Position numbers and translations under genes: made by a program | In this document: positions 13,144 to 19,953 of the stretch, piece by piece | Position numbering within the stretch: the stretch's first letter is position 1 | Layout: each line of letters opens with the position of its first letter | NCBI GenBank assembly: GCA_903890595.1 | Contig: CAITBU010000044.1 | Location: 1 to 24,360, forward strand | DNA length: 24,360 nucleotides | Direction of reading: 5' to 3' | From: an uncultured Holophagaceae bacterium | Lineage (GTDB): Bacteria; Acidobacteriota; Holophagae; Holophagales; Holophagaceae | Notes under the pieces: generated by a model | Database searches by the model: none | Told to the model about the DNA's origin: nothing | The model's input: only the letters and a program-made list of their open reading frames with translations

Positions 13144-14150
13144 GGTTGCTCGCGCCGACCCTGGCGCTCCTGCTCGTCGCACCTGCACTGGTAGCGCAGG
13201 CCCCGCCCCCGACCCCGGCCAAGGCCGAGGTCCGAGACGAGATCCTGGTGGTTGTGAACAAGCACATCATCACCCGCCGCGGCCTCTCCCAGGCGGTGGA
13301 GCAGCAGCACGCAGCCCTCTACCGGCAGTTCTCGGGCAAGGAGCTCGACACGAAGCTCACGGACGCCCGGGACAAGACCCTGCAGGGCCTGGTGGACGCC
13401 TTCCTGTTGGAGGACAAGGGCGCCGAGCTGGGTTCCCCGGTGACGGACGACTACGTCCGAGCCAGCATCGACGGGATCAAAAAGGAGAACAACTTCAGCA
13501 GCGACGCCGACCTGGAGCAGGCCCTCAAGGGCAGCCTCGGTATCGGCCTGCCGGAGTTCATGAAGCGCCAGAAGCAGCAGGCCACCCAGCAGTTCGTCCT
13601 GCAGCGGGAGGTCTTTTCCAAGGTGGCCGTGGAAGACAACGAGCTGCGCGCCTTCTACGAGGACCACAAGGACGAGTACCGCATGCCCACCCGCTTCCGG
13701 ATCCGGGAGCTGGTCCTGGCCAAGGGTGCCACCCCTGCGGACCAGACCGCCGCCCGGACTCAGCTGGCGGCCATCCAGGCCGAGCTGAAGGCCGGCAAGT
13801 CCTTTGAGGACTTGGCCAAGGCTCAGTCCAGCAGCCCCAGCAAGGCCACTGGTGGGGATCTGGGCTGGATGAACAAGGGCTTCCTCCGCGCCTCCATCGA
13901 GGAGGCCGCTTTGAAGCTCAAGCCCGAGCAGGTCTCGGCCCCCATCGAGACTGACAAGGACCTCTACCTGATCCAGCTCATCGCCATGGAGGATGCGCCG
14001 GTAAAGGCCTTTGCCGAGGTGAAGCCCAAGATCCTGGAGAAGCTGCAGGAGCCCAAGGCCCAGAACGCCATCGAGCAGTACCTCGCCGGGCTTCGCATCC
14101 GTGCCAACATCAGGTACCTGGTGCCCAAGGACCAGATCCTTAAGGGCTGA
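13140..14150 (+). CDS. SurA-like periplasmic chaperone with degenerate parvulin domain
   Basis: This is a 336-residue precursor. GTG 13140-13142 starts the protein inside the previous stop (GTGA overlap) and places a standard signal peptide (LLAPTLALLLVAPALVA, cut near residue 19) at the N-terminus. The open frame extends further upstream only as a shadow. A SurA-N-like region covers about 30-165, including ILVVVNKHIITRRGL, the typical SurA opening. A parvulin-like domain (about 183-282, with FEDLAKAQSSSPSKATGGDLGW) follows. In it, the two catalytic-region histidines are replaced: Glu190 (RELVL) and Leu277 (DLYLIQL) at the aligned places. It is probably a chaperone without isomerase activity, partnering the preceding enzyme in outer-membrane protein assembly. 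The function of the pair is inferred from the family. Confidence 0.86.
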   Translation: MRLLAPTLALLLVAPALVAQAPPPTPAKAEVRDEILVVVNKHIITRRGLSQAVEQQHAALYRQFSGKELDTKLTDARDKTLQGLVDAFLLEDKGAELGSPVTDDYVRASIDGIKKENNFSSDADLEQALKGSLGIGLPEFMKRQKQQATQQFVLQREVFSKVAVEDNELRAFYEDHKDEYRMPTRFRIRELVLAKGATPADQTAARTQLAAIQAELKAGKSFEDLAKAQSSSPSKATGGDLGWMNKGFLRASIEEAALKLKPEQVSAPIETDKDLYLIQLIAMEDAPVKAFAEVKPKILEKLQEPKAQNAIEQYLAGLRIRANIRYLVPKDQILKG

Positions 14151-14151
14151 C

Positions 14152-14475
14152 ATGCGCCTCGACGCTTTCCTGAAAAAGAGTCTCCTCATCAAACGCCGGG
14201 AGCTGGCCAACCAGCTCTGCGAGGAGGGCATGGTGCGCGTCAACGGCGTGCCCCGCAAGGCCAGCCAGGACGTGAAGGTCGATGATGAGCTGGAGTTCCC
14301 GCTCTACAACCGGGTGCTCAAGCTGCGGGTTCTGTCCTTGCCTGAGGGCAACGTGAAGAAGGCCGACCAGTGGTCGCTCTTCGAGGTGCTCGAGGACAAA
14401 CGGATCCCCATGGAGCTGGGCTTCCCCGACGAGGACCCCTTCGCCGCCCCGCCCAAGGCCCCCCGGAACCACTAG
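14152..14475 (+). CDS. S4-domain RNA-binding protein, RqcP/Hsp15-like
   Basis: This is a 107-residue protein with an S4 fold from its first residue (MRLDAFLKKSLLIKRRELANQLCEEGMVRVNG, then KASQDVKVDDELEF). This opening closely follows the RqcP pattern (MRLDKFLKVSRLIKRRTLA). RqcP and Hsp15 bind 50S subunits carrying stalled nascent chains and act with RqcH in C-terminal alanine tailing. Whether this protein is RqcP-like or Hsp15-like in detail is not decidable here. The acidic, Pro-rich C-terminus (GFPDEDPFAAPPK) is specific to this protein. ATG 14152 starts one base after the SurA-like stop with TTAAGGG upstream, so it is translationally linked to the chaperone genes. Confidence 0.82.
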   Translation: MRLDAFLKKSLLIKRRELANQLCEEGMVRVNGVPRKASQDVKVDDELEFPLYNRVLKLRVLSLPEGNVKKADQWSLFEVLEDKRIPMELGFPDEDPFAAPPKAPRNH

Positions 14476-14527
14476 ACAGCCATTGTCGCATCCCCTGGCC
14501 GAGGCTGGAGGGGCGTCAGGAGATCCC

Positions 14528-15514
14528 ATGTCCGAATCCGTGCCCCTTCGCCTGCTCAAGGAGGGCGATGCCTTCCAGGGCATCCTCCTGGCCCGGGAAG
14601 CGGCCTACAAGACCAGCACCCGCGGCAGCGAGTACCTCGAGCTCAAGGTGGCCGATTCTTCTGGGGACCTGAAGGCCTTCCTCTGGGATGTGCGCGCCGT
14701 GGAGGGCGACCTGGAGGCCATCCGGCCCGATGTCTTTCTATGGGTGAAGGGGGCCGTCTCCAGCTTCAATGGCCGCCTTCAGCTCAAGCTGGACAAGGTG
14801 CGTCACGTCCCGGATGAGCAGGTGGGGGACCTCTCGGCCTTCTTCCCGGTCAGTGCCCGGCCCGTGGCCGAGATGCAGGCCGAGCTGGACGCTTGCCTCG
14901 CCTCCGTGAAGGACCCGTGGATCCGCCGCCTGCTGGGGGCCATGCTCCAGGACGACACCGAGCTGCGGGCGGCCTTCTGCCGAGCCCCGGCGGCCAAGTC
15001 CATGCACCATGCCCACCTGGGGGGCCTCCTGGAGCACACCCTCTCGGTGGTGGCCATGGCGGACCGGGCCTGCACCCACTACCGCACCCTCAACCGCGAC
15101 CTGGTGCTGGCGGGGGTCCTCCTGCACGACATCGGCAAGACTGCGGAGCTCAGCTACCGGCGCAGCATCGGCTACACGGATGCCGGCAACCTGCTGGGCC
15201 ACATTGCCCTGGAGGCCGAGTGGATCAGCCGGGTGGCGGCGGGCATCCCGGACTTCCCAGAGGAACTACGCCTGCAGCTCCTGCACATTGTCCTCAGCCA
15301 CCACGGGCGCCTGGAGTTTGGGTCGCCGGTCCTCCCCAAGACCCCGGAGGCCCTCTTGGTGCACTACCTGGATGATCTGGACGGAAAGCTGGATGCCATG
15401 TTCCGGGCCCTGGGGGATGAGTCCGGAGGCTCCTCCTGGAGTGCCTACGACCGGGCCTTGGAGCGCACGATCTATCGCCAGCGCTGGCCCAAGGTGGAAA
15501 CTGTCGAAAACTGA
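14528..15514 (+). CDS. 3'-5' exoribonuclease YhaM-like, OB-fold plus HD domain
   Basis: This is a 328-residue protein. An N-terminal OB-fold nucleic-acid-binding domain (about 10-95, YLELKVADSSGDLKAFLWD) is followed by an HD phosphohydrolase domain. The HD domain has HHAHLGGLLEHT (160-171), HD in LLHDIGK (His200, Asp201), GH at 224-225 and SHHG (257-260), then a late Asp-rich LDDLDGK. This order and these motifs are those of YhaM, a Mn-dependent 3'-5' exonuclease for RNA and ssDNA, first described in Firmicutes. ATG 14528 follows CAGGAGA at good spacing. The longer frame from 14483 lacks a ribosome site. It is 52 bases after the S4 gene, in the same direction, and may belong to the same transcript of folding and RNA-quality genes. 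Confidence 0.87.
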   Translation: MSESVPLRLLKEGDAFQGILLAREAAYKTSTRGSEYLELKVADSSGDLKAFLWDVRAVEGDLEAIRPDVFLWVKGAVSSFNGRLQLKLDKVRHVPDEQVGDLSAFFPVSARPVAEMQAELDACLASVKDPWIRRLLGAMLQDDTELRAAFCRAPAAKSMHHAHLGGLLEHTLSVVAMADRACTHYRTLNRDLVLAGVLLHDIGKTAELSYRRSIGYTDAGNLLGHIALEAEWISRVAAGIPDFPEELRLQLLHIVLSHHGRLEFGSPVLPKTPEALLVHYLDDLDGKLDAMFRALGDESGGSSWSAYDRALERTIYRQRWPKVETVEN

Positions 15515-15653
15515 ACAGGTTCGATGTTGCCTGGCCAAAAGTGGACAGCAATTCTCTGCCGGGAGGCCTCTGGGCAGGACCCGCAGGGCGGCTGTCTCGG
15601 GTAAGCCACCTGCATTCAGTGATGGAGCAAAAAGGCTCAGGGTAGAAAATTCC

Positions 15654-15669
15654 TGGCACGGGTCTGGCT
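15654..15669 (+). promoter_or_regulatory. Sigma-54-like -24/-12 element before the 161-residue protein
   Basis: TGGCACGGGTCTGGCT matches the sigma-54 consensus (TGGCACG-N4-TTGCW) at all defined positions but one, with GG and GC at the required spacing. The start point would be near 15680 and the leader about 21 bases. The upstream gap (15515-15653) shows no clear enhancer-binding palindrome. An almost identical 14-base core recurs at 19626-19639. Confidence 0.45.
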
Positions 15670-15700
15670 CTAGAAGAGTCTGACCCTGCTGAGGTGCTTC

Positions 15701-16186
15701 ATGAAGCTTTCAAGAAAAGCAAAGCGGTATGACGATTCCGTGCTCCCGGGTGAATTCCAGGGGTTCGAGGTCTTCCACCATGCGGATGCCGACTCGGAGG
15801 GGACCCTGGATGGGTTTCTGCGCCGGTCCGATGGGGGCGTGCAGCTGGGCGAGATGGTCCTGGAGCGCAACATTCCCAAGAAGCTGACCTTCGCCAAGCT
15901 CAAGACCAAGGCCGAGAAGCTCTCCGAGCAGGTGAACTACCTCAAGGAGCGCCTGGAGATCGTGGACCACGACCGCCGGGGCATGTACATCCAGCTGCGC
16001 AGCCTGCCGCCCTACAAGGACGACACCCAGATCCAGTTCAACGAGATCAGCATCGGGAAGAACCGCATCGTGGTGAAGCGCATCGCCTTCTACCGCAAGG
16101 ACGAGGTCAAGCAGCAGGTGCCCCTGCAGCTGTCCGAAGGGGAGCTCAAGCGCCTCCTGTTCGATATTCGACAGGCCATTGCGTAG
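15701..16186 (+). CDS. Unrecognised 161-residue protein with central coiled coil
   Basis: I do not recognise this family. The protein is hydrophilic and lacks a signal peptide or membrane span. It shows a basic start (KLSRKAKRYDD), an acidic mixed region, and a heptad-rich helix about 62-92 (FAKLKTKAEKLSEQVNYLKERLEIV). A beta-rich C-terminal part (IQFNEISIGKNRIVVKRIAFYRK) and a final helix (SEGELKRLLFDIRQAI) follow. ATG 15701 has GAGG seven bases upstream. It stands alone between a sigma-54-like promoter motif and a perfect bidirectional terminator, so it is probably a single-gene transcript. No function is proposed. Its codon use looks like that of its neighbours. Confidence 0.75.
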   Translation: MKLSRKAKRYDDSVLPGEFQGFEVFHHADADSEGTLDGFLRRSDGGVQLGEMVLERNIPKKLTFAKLKTKAEKLSEQVNYLKERLEIVDHDRRGMYIQLRSLPPYKDDTQIQFNEISIGKNRIVVKRIAFYRKDEVKQQVPLQLSEGELKRLLFDIRQAIA

Positions 16187-16211
16187 TAACGGATCTGTTG
16201 CAGTTCAGTAA

Positions 16212-16257
16212 CTTTAAAACAGAAGGGGCGCCTCGAGGCGCCCCTTCTGTTTTAAAG
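16212..16257. terminator. Perfect 46-bp palindromic bidirectional terminator
   Basis: Two 21-base arms (16212-16232 and 16237-16257) match without error around a TCGA centre, which is itself a palindrome. The arms run from an AAAACAG edge to a GGGGCGCC core, so each strand sees a GC-rich hairpin followed by a T-run (CTGTTTTAAAG). It sits between convergent genes, and the TAA stop of the lapB-like gene (16252-16254) lies inside it. Confidence 0.93.
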
Positions 16258-17616
16258 CATGGCCAACCAGCTTCCGCTCTCCGCCCGAATCGGTCCTTCG
16301 GGCAGGTCGCTCTCCTTGAAGAGGAAGTGGTTGCTGTTCCAGCTGCCGCAGGTGTCGCAGCGGTCGGCATAGTCGGTGGCGCGGTGGCCGCAGACGCTGC
16401 ACTCATAGCGTAGCTTGAGGATGCCCAGGTTGCGGAGCAGGTGGCGGTACTCGTTCAGGGCCGACTCGAGGCGGCCGCGGCGGCTGTGGATCTTGGCCAT
16501 GTAGAAGAAGAGAACCGGGCTGTAGACCACCTGGCTGCGGACTTCCTGGAAGAGGTCCAGGGCTTCGTCCAGGATCTCCAGGCGGTAGAGCATCTTGCCC
16601 AGGAAGAACTTGGCAGTGGTGGCGTGCTTGGAGGTGGCGGCCACGCGGCGCAGGAGGGCCAGCCCGTCCTCGGGACGCCCCAGCTGGATGAAGTAATCCT
16701 CGAGCTCCTGCAGGAAGGTGCCCTCCCCGGTCTTACGGAAGCCCTCCAGCCAGATTTCGAAGCCCTGGGCCTCCTGGTCCTGGAGGATCATGCAGCGCCC
16801 CAGGCCCAGGTAGGCCGGGATGAAGTCGGGCTCGTCCTTGATGACCTGCTGGAAGAGCTGGGCGGCGTCCTTGTACTGGTCTGCCTCCACCTTGGCGATG
16901 CCCAGCTGATAGGACAGGGCCGAGCCCTGGGCCTTCTCGCCCTGGGTCAGCTCCGCGGCAAAGTGGGCCTGCAGCTTGTGGTGGGCCTCGGCGGCCTCCT
17001 CCCAGCGCTGGGCCTCCATGTGGGCGGCCCGCAGGCGGCGCCAGGCGCGCAGGGCCTTCTTGGGATGGGCGGTGGCCAGCTTCTTAAGCACACCCACGGC
17101 GGCTTCGGGGTTCCGCACGGCCATGAGGCCCTCGGCCAGCTGATAGCGGGCCTCCACCTGATCTTCGTCATCCCGGGCCACACCCTCGAAGAGCTTCACG
17201 GCCTCTTCCGGGTGCCCGGTCTTCATCAGCACCTCGCCCAGCAGCATCCGGGTGGGGATGTGCTCTTTGCGCTGCTCCAGGATGGTCTCCAGGATCTTCT
17301 TGGCCTCCTGATTCAGGCCGTGAGCCACCAGACCTCGGGCATCCTGCATGCGCTCGGAGATCCGCTTTACCAGGCGGGTGTCGGCCGAGGCGTTGAGGCC
17401 GCGGACCAGGCGCACCACTTCCATCACGCCGGTGTAGAGCACATTGAGGAGGAAGCCCAGCAGGAAGACGATGAGGATGACGCTCTGCAGCTTGATGCTC
17501 TCGCCGAACACCACCACTTCCCGCATGAGGAGGTCGTGATTAGTCAGGTATAGATTCCCGAGCATCATCAGGACGAGCAGCAGCAGGACGATAAAGAACA
17601 CATTGACTAGGCGCAT
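16252..17616 (-). CDS. lapB: LapB/YciM-like TPR protein with C-terminal zinc ribbon
   Basis: This is a 454-residue protein. Two hydrophobic segments (about 5-22 and 44-62) precede a long array of tetratricopeptide repeats (about 90-395). A rubredoxin-type metal ribbon with Cys406, Cys409, Cys420 and Cys423 (CSVCG...CDTCGSW) closes the protein. This layout is that of LapB, the inner-membrane adaptor that controls LPS synthesis by presenting LpxC to FtsH. E. coli LapB has one membrane anchor and 389 residues, so this version is longer, with a second hydrophobic segment. The ATG has only a weak GGGGA ribosome site. It lies 51 bases after the uracil-DNA glycosylase gene, perhaps co-transcribed. 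The last residues and the stop fall in the shared terminator. Orthology to LapB is likely; the LpxC link is inference. Confidence 0.83.
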   Translation of the reverse strand: MRLVNVFFIVLLLLVLMMLGNLYLTNHDLLMREVVVFGESIKLQSVILIVFLLGFLLNVLYTGVMEVVRLVRGLNASADTRLVKRISERMQDARGLVAHGLNQEAKKILETILEQRKEHIPTRMLLGEVLMKTGHPEEAVKLFEGVARDDEDQVEARYQLAEGLMAVRNPEAAVGVLKKLATAHPKKALRAWRRLRAAHMEAQRWEEAAEAHHKLQAHFAAELTQGEKAQGSALSYQLGIAKVEADQYKDAAQLFQQVIKDEPDFIPAYLGLGRCMILQDQEAQGFEIWLEGFRKTGEGTFLQELEDYFIQLGRPEDGLALLRRVAATSKHATTAKFFLGKMLYRLEILDEALDLFQEVRSQVVYSPVLFFYMAKIHSRRGRLESALNEYRHLLRNLGILKLRYECSVCGHRATDYADRCDTCGSWNSNHFLFKESDLPEGPIRAESGSWLAML

Positions 17617-17667
17617 GGTGGTCCCCAGAGGCTCTGCCTAGCATGACAGGAGAGAGGTTCAGACTGT

Positions 17668-18462
17668 TCAGGACCCTGCGGGCCGGTCCAGCCACTCCTT
17701 GGCGGCCTGGAGGTCCTGCCACACGGCGCGGCGCACATCCTGGGTGTACTGGCGCAGCACGTAGGCCGGGTGGAAGGTGGGCATGACGGGGATCTCGCGG
17801 CCCCCCACCTGGATGCGCTGCCACTGGCCGCGCAGCTTGGTGATGCCCTCGGTAATGCCCGCCAGCTCCCGCAGCGGGGTGGCGCCCAGGGTGACAATCA
17901 CATCGGGGCGGATGAGCTCGATCTGGCGGTGCAGGTAGCCCAGGCAGGTGTGGGCCTCCTCCGGCGTCGGGGTGCGGTTGTCCGGGGGGCGGCACTTCAC
18001 GATGTTGGCAATGTAGGTGGTCTCGCGGCTGAAGCCCAGGGCGCCAATCATCTTGTCCAGCAGCTCCCCGGCCTTGCCCACGAAGGGGCGGCCCTGCAGG
18101 TCCTCGTCCCGGCCCGGCCCCTCGCCCACGAACAGCAAGCGGGCGGCAGGGTCCCCCTCGCCGAAGACGAACTTCATGCGCCCCGGACCCAGGGGGCAGG
18201 CCAGGCAGCCCTCGATGGCGCGCTGGAGGTCCGCCAGGGTGGCGGCGGCCTGCACGGCGGCCGCAGGGGGGCAGGCCACGGGCCCCGTGGGAGGGGCGTA
18301 GGCCTTTGGCACCGCTGGCGGCAACGGTGCTTCCGGAACCACCCGGTGGACGGGTTGGGGGGCCGCCTGGGGGGCCGCGGGCTCAAGCCTGGGCTCGCGG
18401 ACAAGGCCCACCACCCCCAGCTCTCGCAGGGTGTCGCGCCAGGCCTGGAGGGGATGTTCCAT
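17668..18462 (-). CDS. Family 4 uracil-DNA glycosylase, iron-sulfur type
   Basis: This is a 264-residue protein with a Pro/Ala-rich N-terminal extension (about 25-75). The four cluster cysteines are at 86, 89 (CLACPLG), 157 (IVKCRPP) and 173, the usual spacing for the 4Fe-4S of family 4 enzymes. Motif A is GEGPGRDEDLQGRPFVGKAG (113-132) and the second active-site motif is TFHPAYVLR (229-237) with His231. It removes uracil from DNA made by cytosine deamination, the first step of base-excision repair. The ATG at 18460-18462 has no strong ribosome site (TTGGGG touches it). It is divergent from the sigma-factor gene, with 114 bases between. The roughly 50-residue disordered N-terminus is known in some bacterial members related to phage SPO1 polymerase domains. 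Confidence 0.92.
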   Translation of the reverse strand: MEHPLQAWRDTLRELGVVGLVREPRLEPAAPQAAPQPVHRVVPEAPLPPAVPKAYAPPTGPVACPPAAAVQAAATLADLQRAIEGCLACPLGPGRMKFVFGEGDPAARLLFVGEGPGRDEDLQGRPFVGKAGELLDKMIGALGFSRETTYIANIVKCRPPDNRTPTPEEAHTCLGYLHRQIELIRPDVIVTLGATPLRELAGITEGITKLRGQWQRIQVGGREIPVMPTFHPAYVLRQYTQDVRRAVWQDLQAAKEWLDRPAGS

Positions 18463-18529
18463 TCCCCAAGCCTAGGGCCCCTTGGGGCCGAAGGGAATGA
18501 TGGCGTTGCCTCTGGCGGCGGTTCGGGCC

Positions 18530-18558
18530 GGAACTTAGGTCCCAGATGGGGCATCCTA
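18530..18558 (+). promoter_or_regulatory. ECF-type promoter, probably autoregulatory, of the sigma-factor gene
   Basis: GGAACTT (18530-18536), a 15-base spacer and CATCCTA (18552-18558) fit the known ECF pattern (GGAAC...at -35, CGTC/TCTA-like at -10). Transcription would begin near 18564, only about 13 bases before the ATG, with the GGAG ribosome site at 18566-18569. ECF genes commonly drive themselves, so this is the natural candidate for self-recognition. The match was made by eye. Confidence 0.5.
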
Positions 18559-18576
18559 GGGCAACGGAGTCCATGC

Positions 18577-19092
18577 ATGGAGCAGTCCAACCCGGAAACC
18601 CCCTTCGGCACCCAGGAGGCCTTTCAGACGGCCTTTGCGGAACTCTACCCGCGCCTGGTGAGCTATGCGCGCCGTTATGGAGCCTCGTTCCCGGAAGACA
18701 TTGCCCAGGAAGCCTTCGTCATCCTGATGCAGCGCGAGGTCCGGGTGGAGCATCCCACGGCCTTCCTCTATGGGACGGTCCGCACCCTCTCACTCACCGA
18801 ACGTCGCCCCATGAAGAACCAGAACCTGAGCCTGGAGGCGGTGGCCGAACCCGGTCACGCCGCCCGCGCCGAGGAGATGGTTCTCAGCCAGGAGGTTCGG
18901 GAGCGCATGCGCCTCCTGGCCCCCACCTTCCGCGAAGCGCTCTGGCTATTTGTGGTGGAAGGGCTGTCGATCCGCGAGATCTCCGACATCCTCGGCATTC
19001 CCGAAGCCACCGTGAAGACCCGCATTCATCGGGCCAAGGCCCAGCTGCGAGACCAGCTCAATCCCTCTGGAGGCACGCATGCCCAGGCTTGA
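18577..19092 (+). CDS. ECF-type RNA polymerase sigma factor
   Basis: This is a 171-residue protein. Region 2 spans about residues 15-78 (FAELYPRLVSYARRYG...PEDIAQEAFVILMQRE...TAFLYGTVRTLSL), with DIAQEAF as the DxxQEtF core element. Region 4 spans about 105-160, with the helix-turn-helix LSIREISDILGIPEATVKTRIHRAKAQL at 130-157. ATG 18577 has GGAG eight bases upstream. An out-of-frame ATG lies four bases before it, and the much longer in-frame extension upstream is antisense to the glycosylase gene and is rejected. The 3' end overlaps the next gene by 14 bases, a usual sign of a sigma/anti-sigma pair. No ZAS-type anti-sigma is present, so the mode of control is open. Confidence 0.9.
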   Translation: MEQSNPETPFGTQEAFQTAFAELYPRLVSYARRYGASFPEDIAQEAFVILMQREVRVEHPTAFLYGTVRTLSLTERRPMKNQNLSLEAVAEPGHAARAEEMVLSQEVRERMRLLAPTFREALWLFVVEGLSIREISDILGIPEATVKTRIHRAKAQLRDQLNPSGGTHAQA

Positions 19093-19594
19093 CCCCGTTC
19101 GGCGCTTTGAACCCGCTGAAGACGTGCAACTGCGGGCCGAACTCCGGGATCTGCTCGGCCTCGGGGACGAAGACGCCCCGCCTGCCGCTGTCCCCACCCC
19201 GGAGCTGAAGGCCCTGGCCGAGGACATCCGGCGCGAGGCTTGGCGTCGCAATCGCACCGAGCGCAAGCGGCCCACCTGGGGCCTGCTGGCCGCTGCCGCC
19301 CTGCCCCTCCTGGTCGCCCTGGGCGGACTGGGCACCTGGGGGCATCAGCAGAAGCAGCGGGCCGACGCCCTTGCCCTCCAGGCCCAGCGGCAGGAGCAGA
19401 CCCTGCAGCAGCTGGCGACCACCCACGCCTCCGAGGTCGCCCGAGAGCGGCGGGCCAAGGAAGAAGTTCAGCAGAAACTACAGATCGCCTCAAAGCAGGG
19501 AAACCGGAAGGGCGAGCCCTATCTGGTGATCCCCGTGGAAAAGCCCCTGCGGGTGGGTTCCGAGGACTACCAGCGGGTGAAGCAGAAGCCTTAA
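19079..19594 (+). CDS. Single-span coiled-coil membrane protein, candidate anti-sigma factor
   Basis: This is a 171-residue protein with no recognised domain. The N-terminal cytoplasmic part (1-65) contains an acidic helix (AEDVQLRAELRDLLGLGDED) and a basic stretch (RREAWRRNRTERKR) before one membrane span (about 67-86). A Gln/Glu/Arg-rich coiled coil (about 88-140) and a short tail follow. Positive-inside charge puts the N-terminus in the cytoplasm. ATG 19079 has GGAGG five bases upstream, inside the sigma gene, with a 14-base overlap. Position and topology match anti-sigma factors of ECF systems, but there are no cysteines or zinc-binding motif, so it would be a non-ZAS type. The role is inference from context only. 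Confidence 0.75.
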   Translation: MPRLDPVRRFEPAEDVQLRAELRDLLGLGDEDAPPAAVPTPELKALAEDIRREAWRRNRTERKRPTWGLLAAAALPLLVALGGLGTWGHQQKQRADALALQAQRQEQTLQQLATTHASEVARERRAKEEVQQKLQIASKQGNRKGEPYLVIPVEKPLRVGSEDYQRVKQKP

Positions 19595-19624
19595 TGGTTC
19601 GTTCCCGTTCCTAGGCTTCCGTTC

Positions 19625-19640
19625 CGGCACGGGTCTGGCA
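19625..19640 (+). promoter_or_regulatory. Second copy of the sigma-54-like element
   Basis: CGGCACGGGTCTGGCA shares a 14-base core (GGCACGGGTCTGGC) with 15655-15668. GG and GC are spaced as in -24/-12 promoters. A start near 19651 would leave only about 12 bases to the ATG, with AAGG at 19652-19655. Three CGTTCC hexamers (19600, 19606, 19620) lie just upstream. Shared identity of the two sites is certain; the sigma-54 reading is tentative. Confidence 0.4.
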
Positions 19641-19662
19641 TATCCCAGGGCAAGGTGTGCCC

Positions 19663-19950
19663 ATGTCCAGCAATCCCATGCTCCTCCTCATCCTGGTACT
19701 GTCCGCCCTCGCCACGGTGCTGGCCGGCCTCGGCGTCTTCGGCAACAGTCGGCCCCCGGATCCCCGGCTCAACTCCCTGCTCAACGACCTGGACGACATC
19801 AAAGGCATGATGTCGCAGATCCAGAAGTCTGTGATGCAGACGGAGCGCAAGCTGGAGAAGGAGATCCAGATGGCCCGCCAGGAGAGCCGCGAGGTCACCG
19901 AGAAGCTGGCCGAGGTCATCGACAAGCGCCTCAAAGAGCTGGTGGGGTAG
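19663..19950 (+). CDS. Small membrane-anchored coiled-coil protein, unknown function
   Basis: This is a 95-residue protein with one N-terminal membrane span (about residues 6-27, LLLILVLSALATVLAGLGVF). A Pro-rich joint (SRPPDPR) and a long charged helix follow (about 36-93, LNDLDDIKGMMSQIQKSVMQTERKLEKEI...), which should form a coiled coil. There is no lipobox and no cleavage site, so it is probably a signal-anchor protein. ATG 19663 is favoured over GTG 19657 because AAGG is seven bases upstream. It is downstream of the sigma and coiled-coil membrane protein genes in the same direction, separated by 68 bases that carry the shared promoter-like motif. Its architecture echoes that of the preceding protein (anchor plus coiled coil). 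No family is recognised. Confidence 0.75.
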   Translation: MSSNPMLLLILVLSALATVLAGLGVFGNSRPPDPRLNSLLNDLDDIKGMMSQIQKSVMQTERKLEKEIQMARQESREVTEKLAEVIDKRLKELVG

Positions 19951-19953
19951 TCC

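Noticed and set aside
11848..13188. 446-residue minus-strand open frame opposite the small protein and first parvulin gene
   Set aside because: His/Leu/Gly-rich shadow of the plus-strand genes; no domain or ribosome site.
16198..16413. 71-residue plus-strand frame through the palindrome
   Set aside because: It starts in and translates the terminator, has no ribosome site and is antisense to the lapB-like gene end.
17770..18576. 269-residue N-terminal extension of the sigma factor
   Set aside because: It is antisense to the glycosylase gene; the ATG at 18577 has a ribosome site and a promoter directly upstream.
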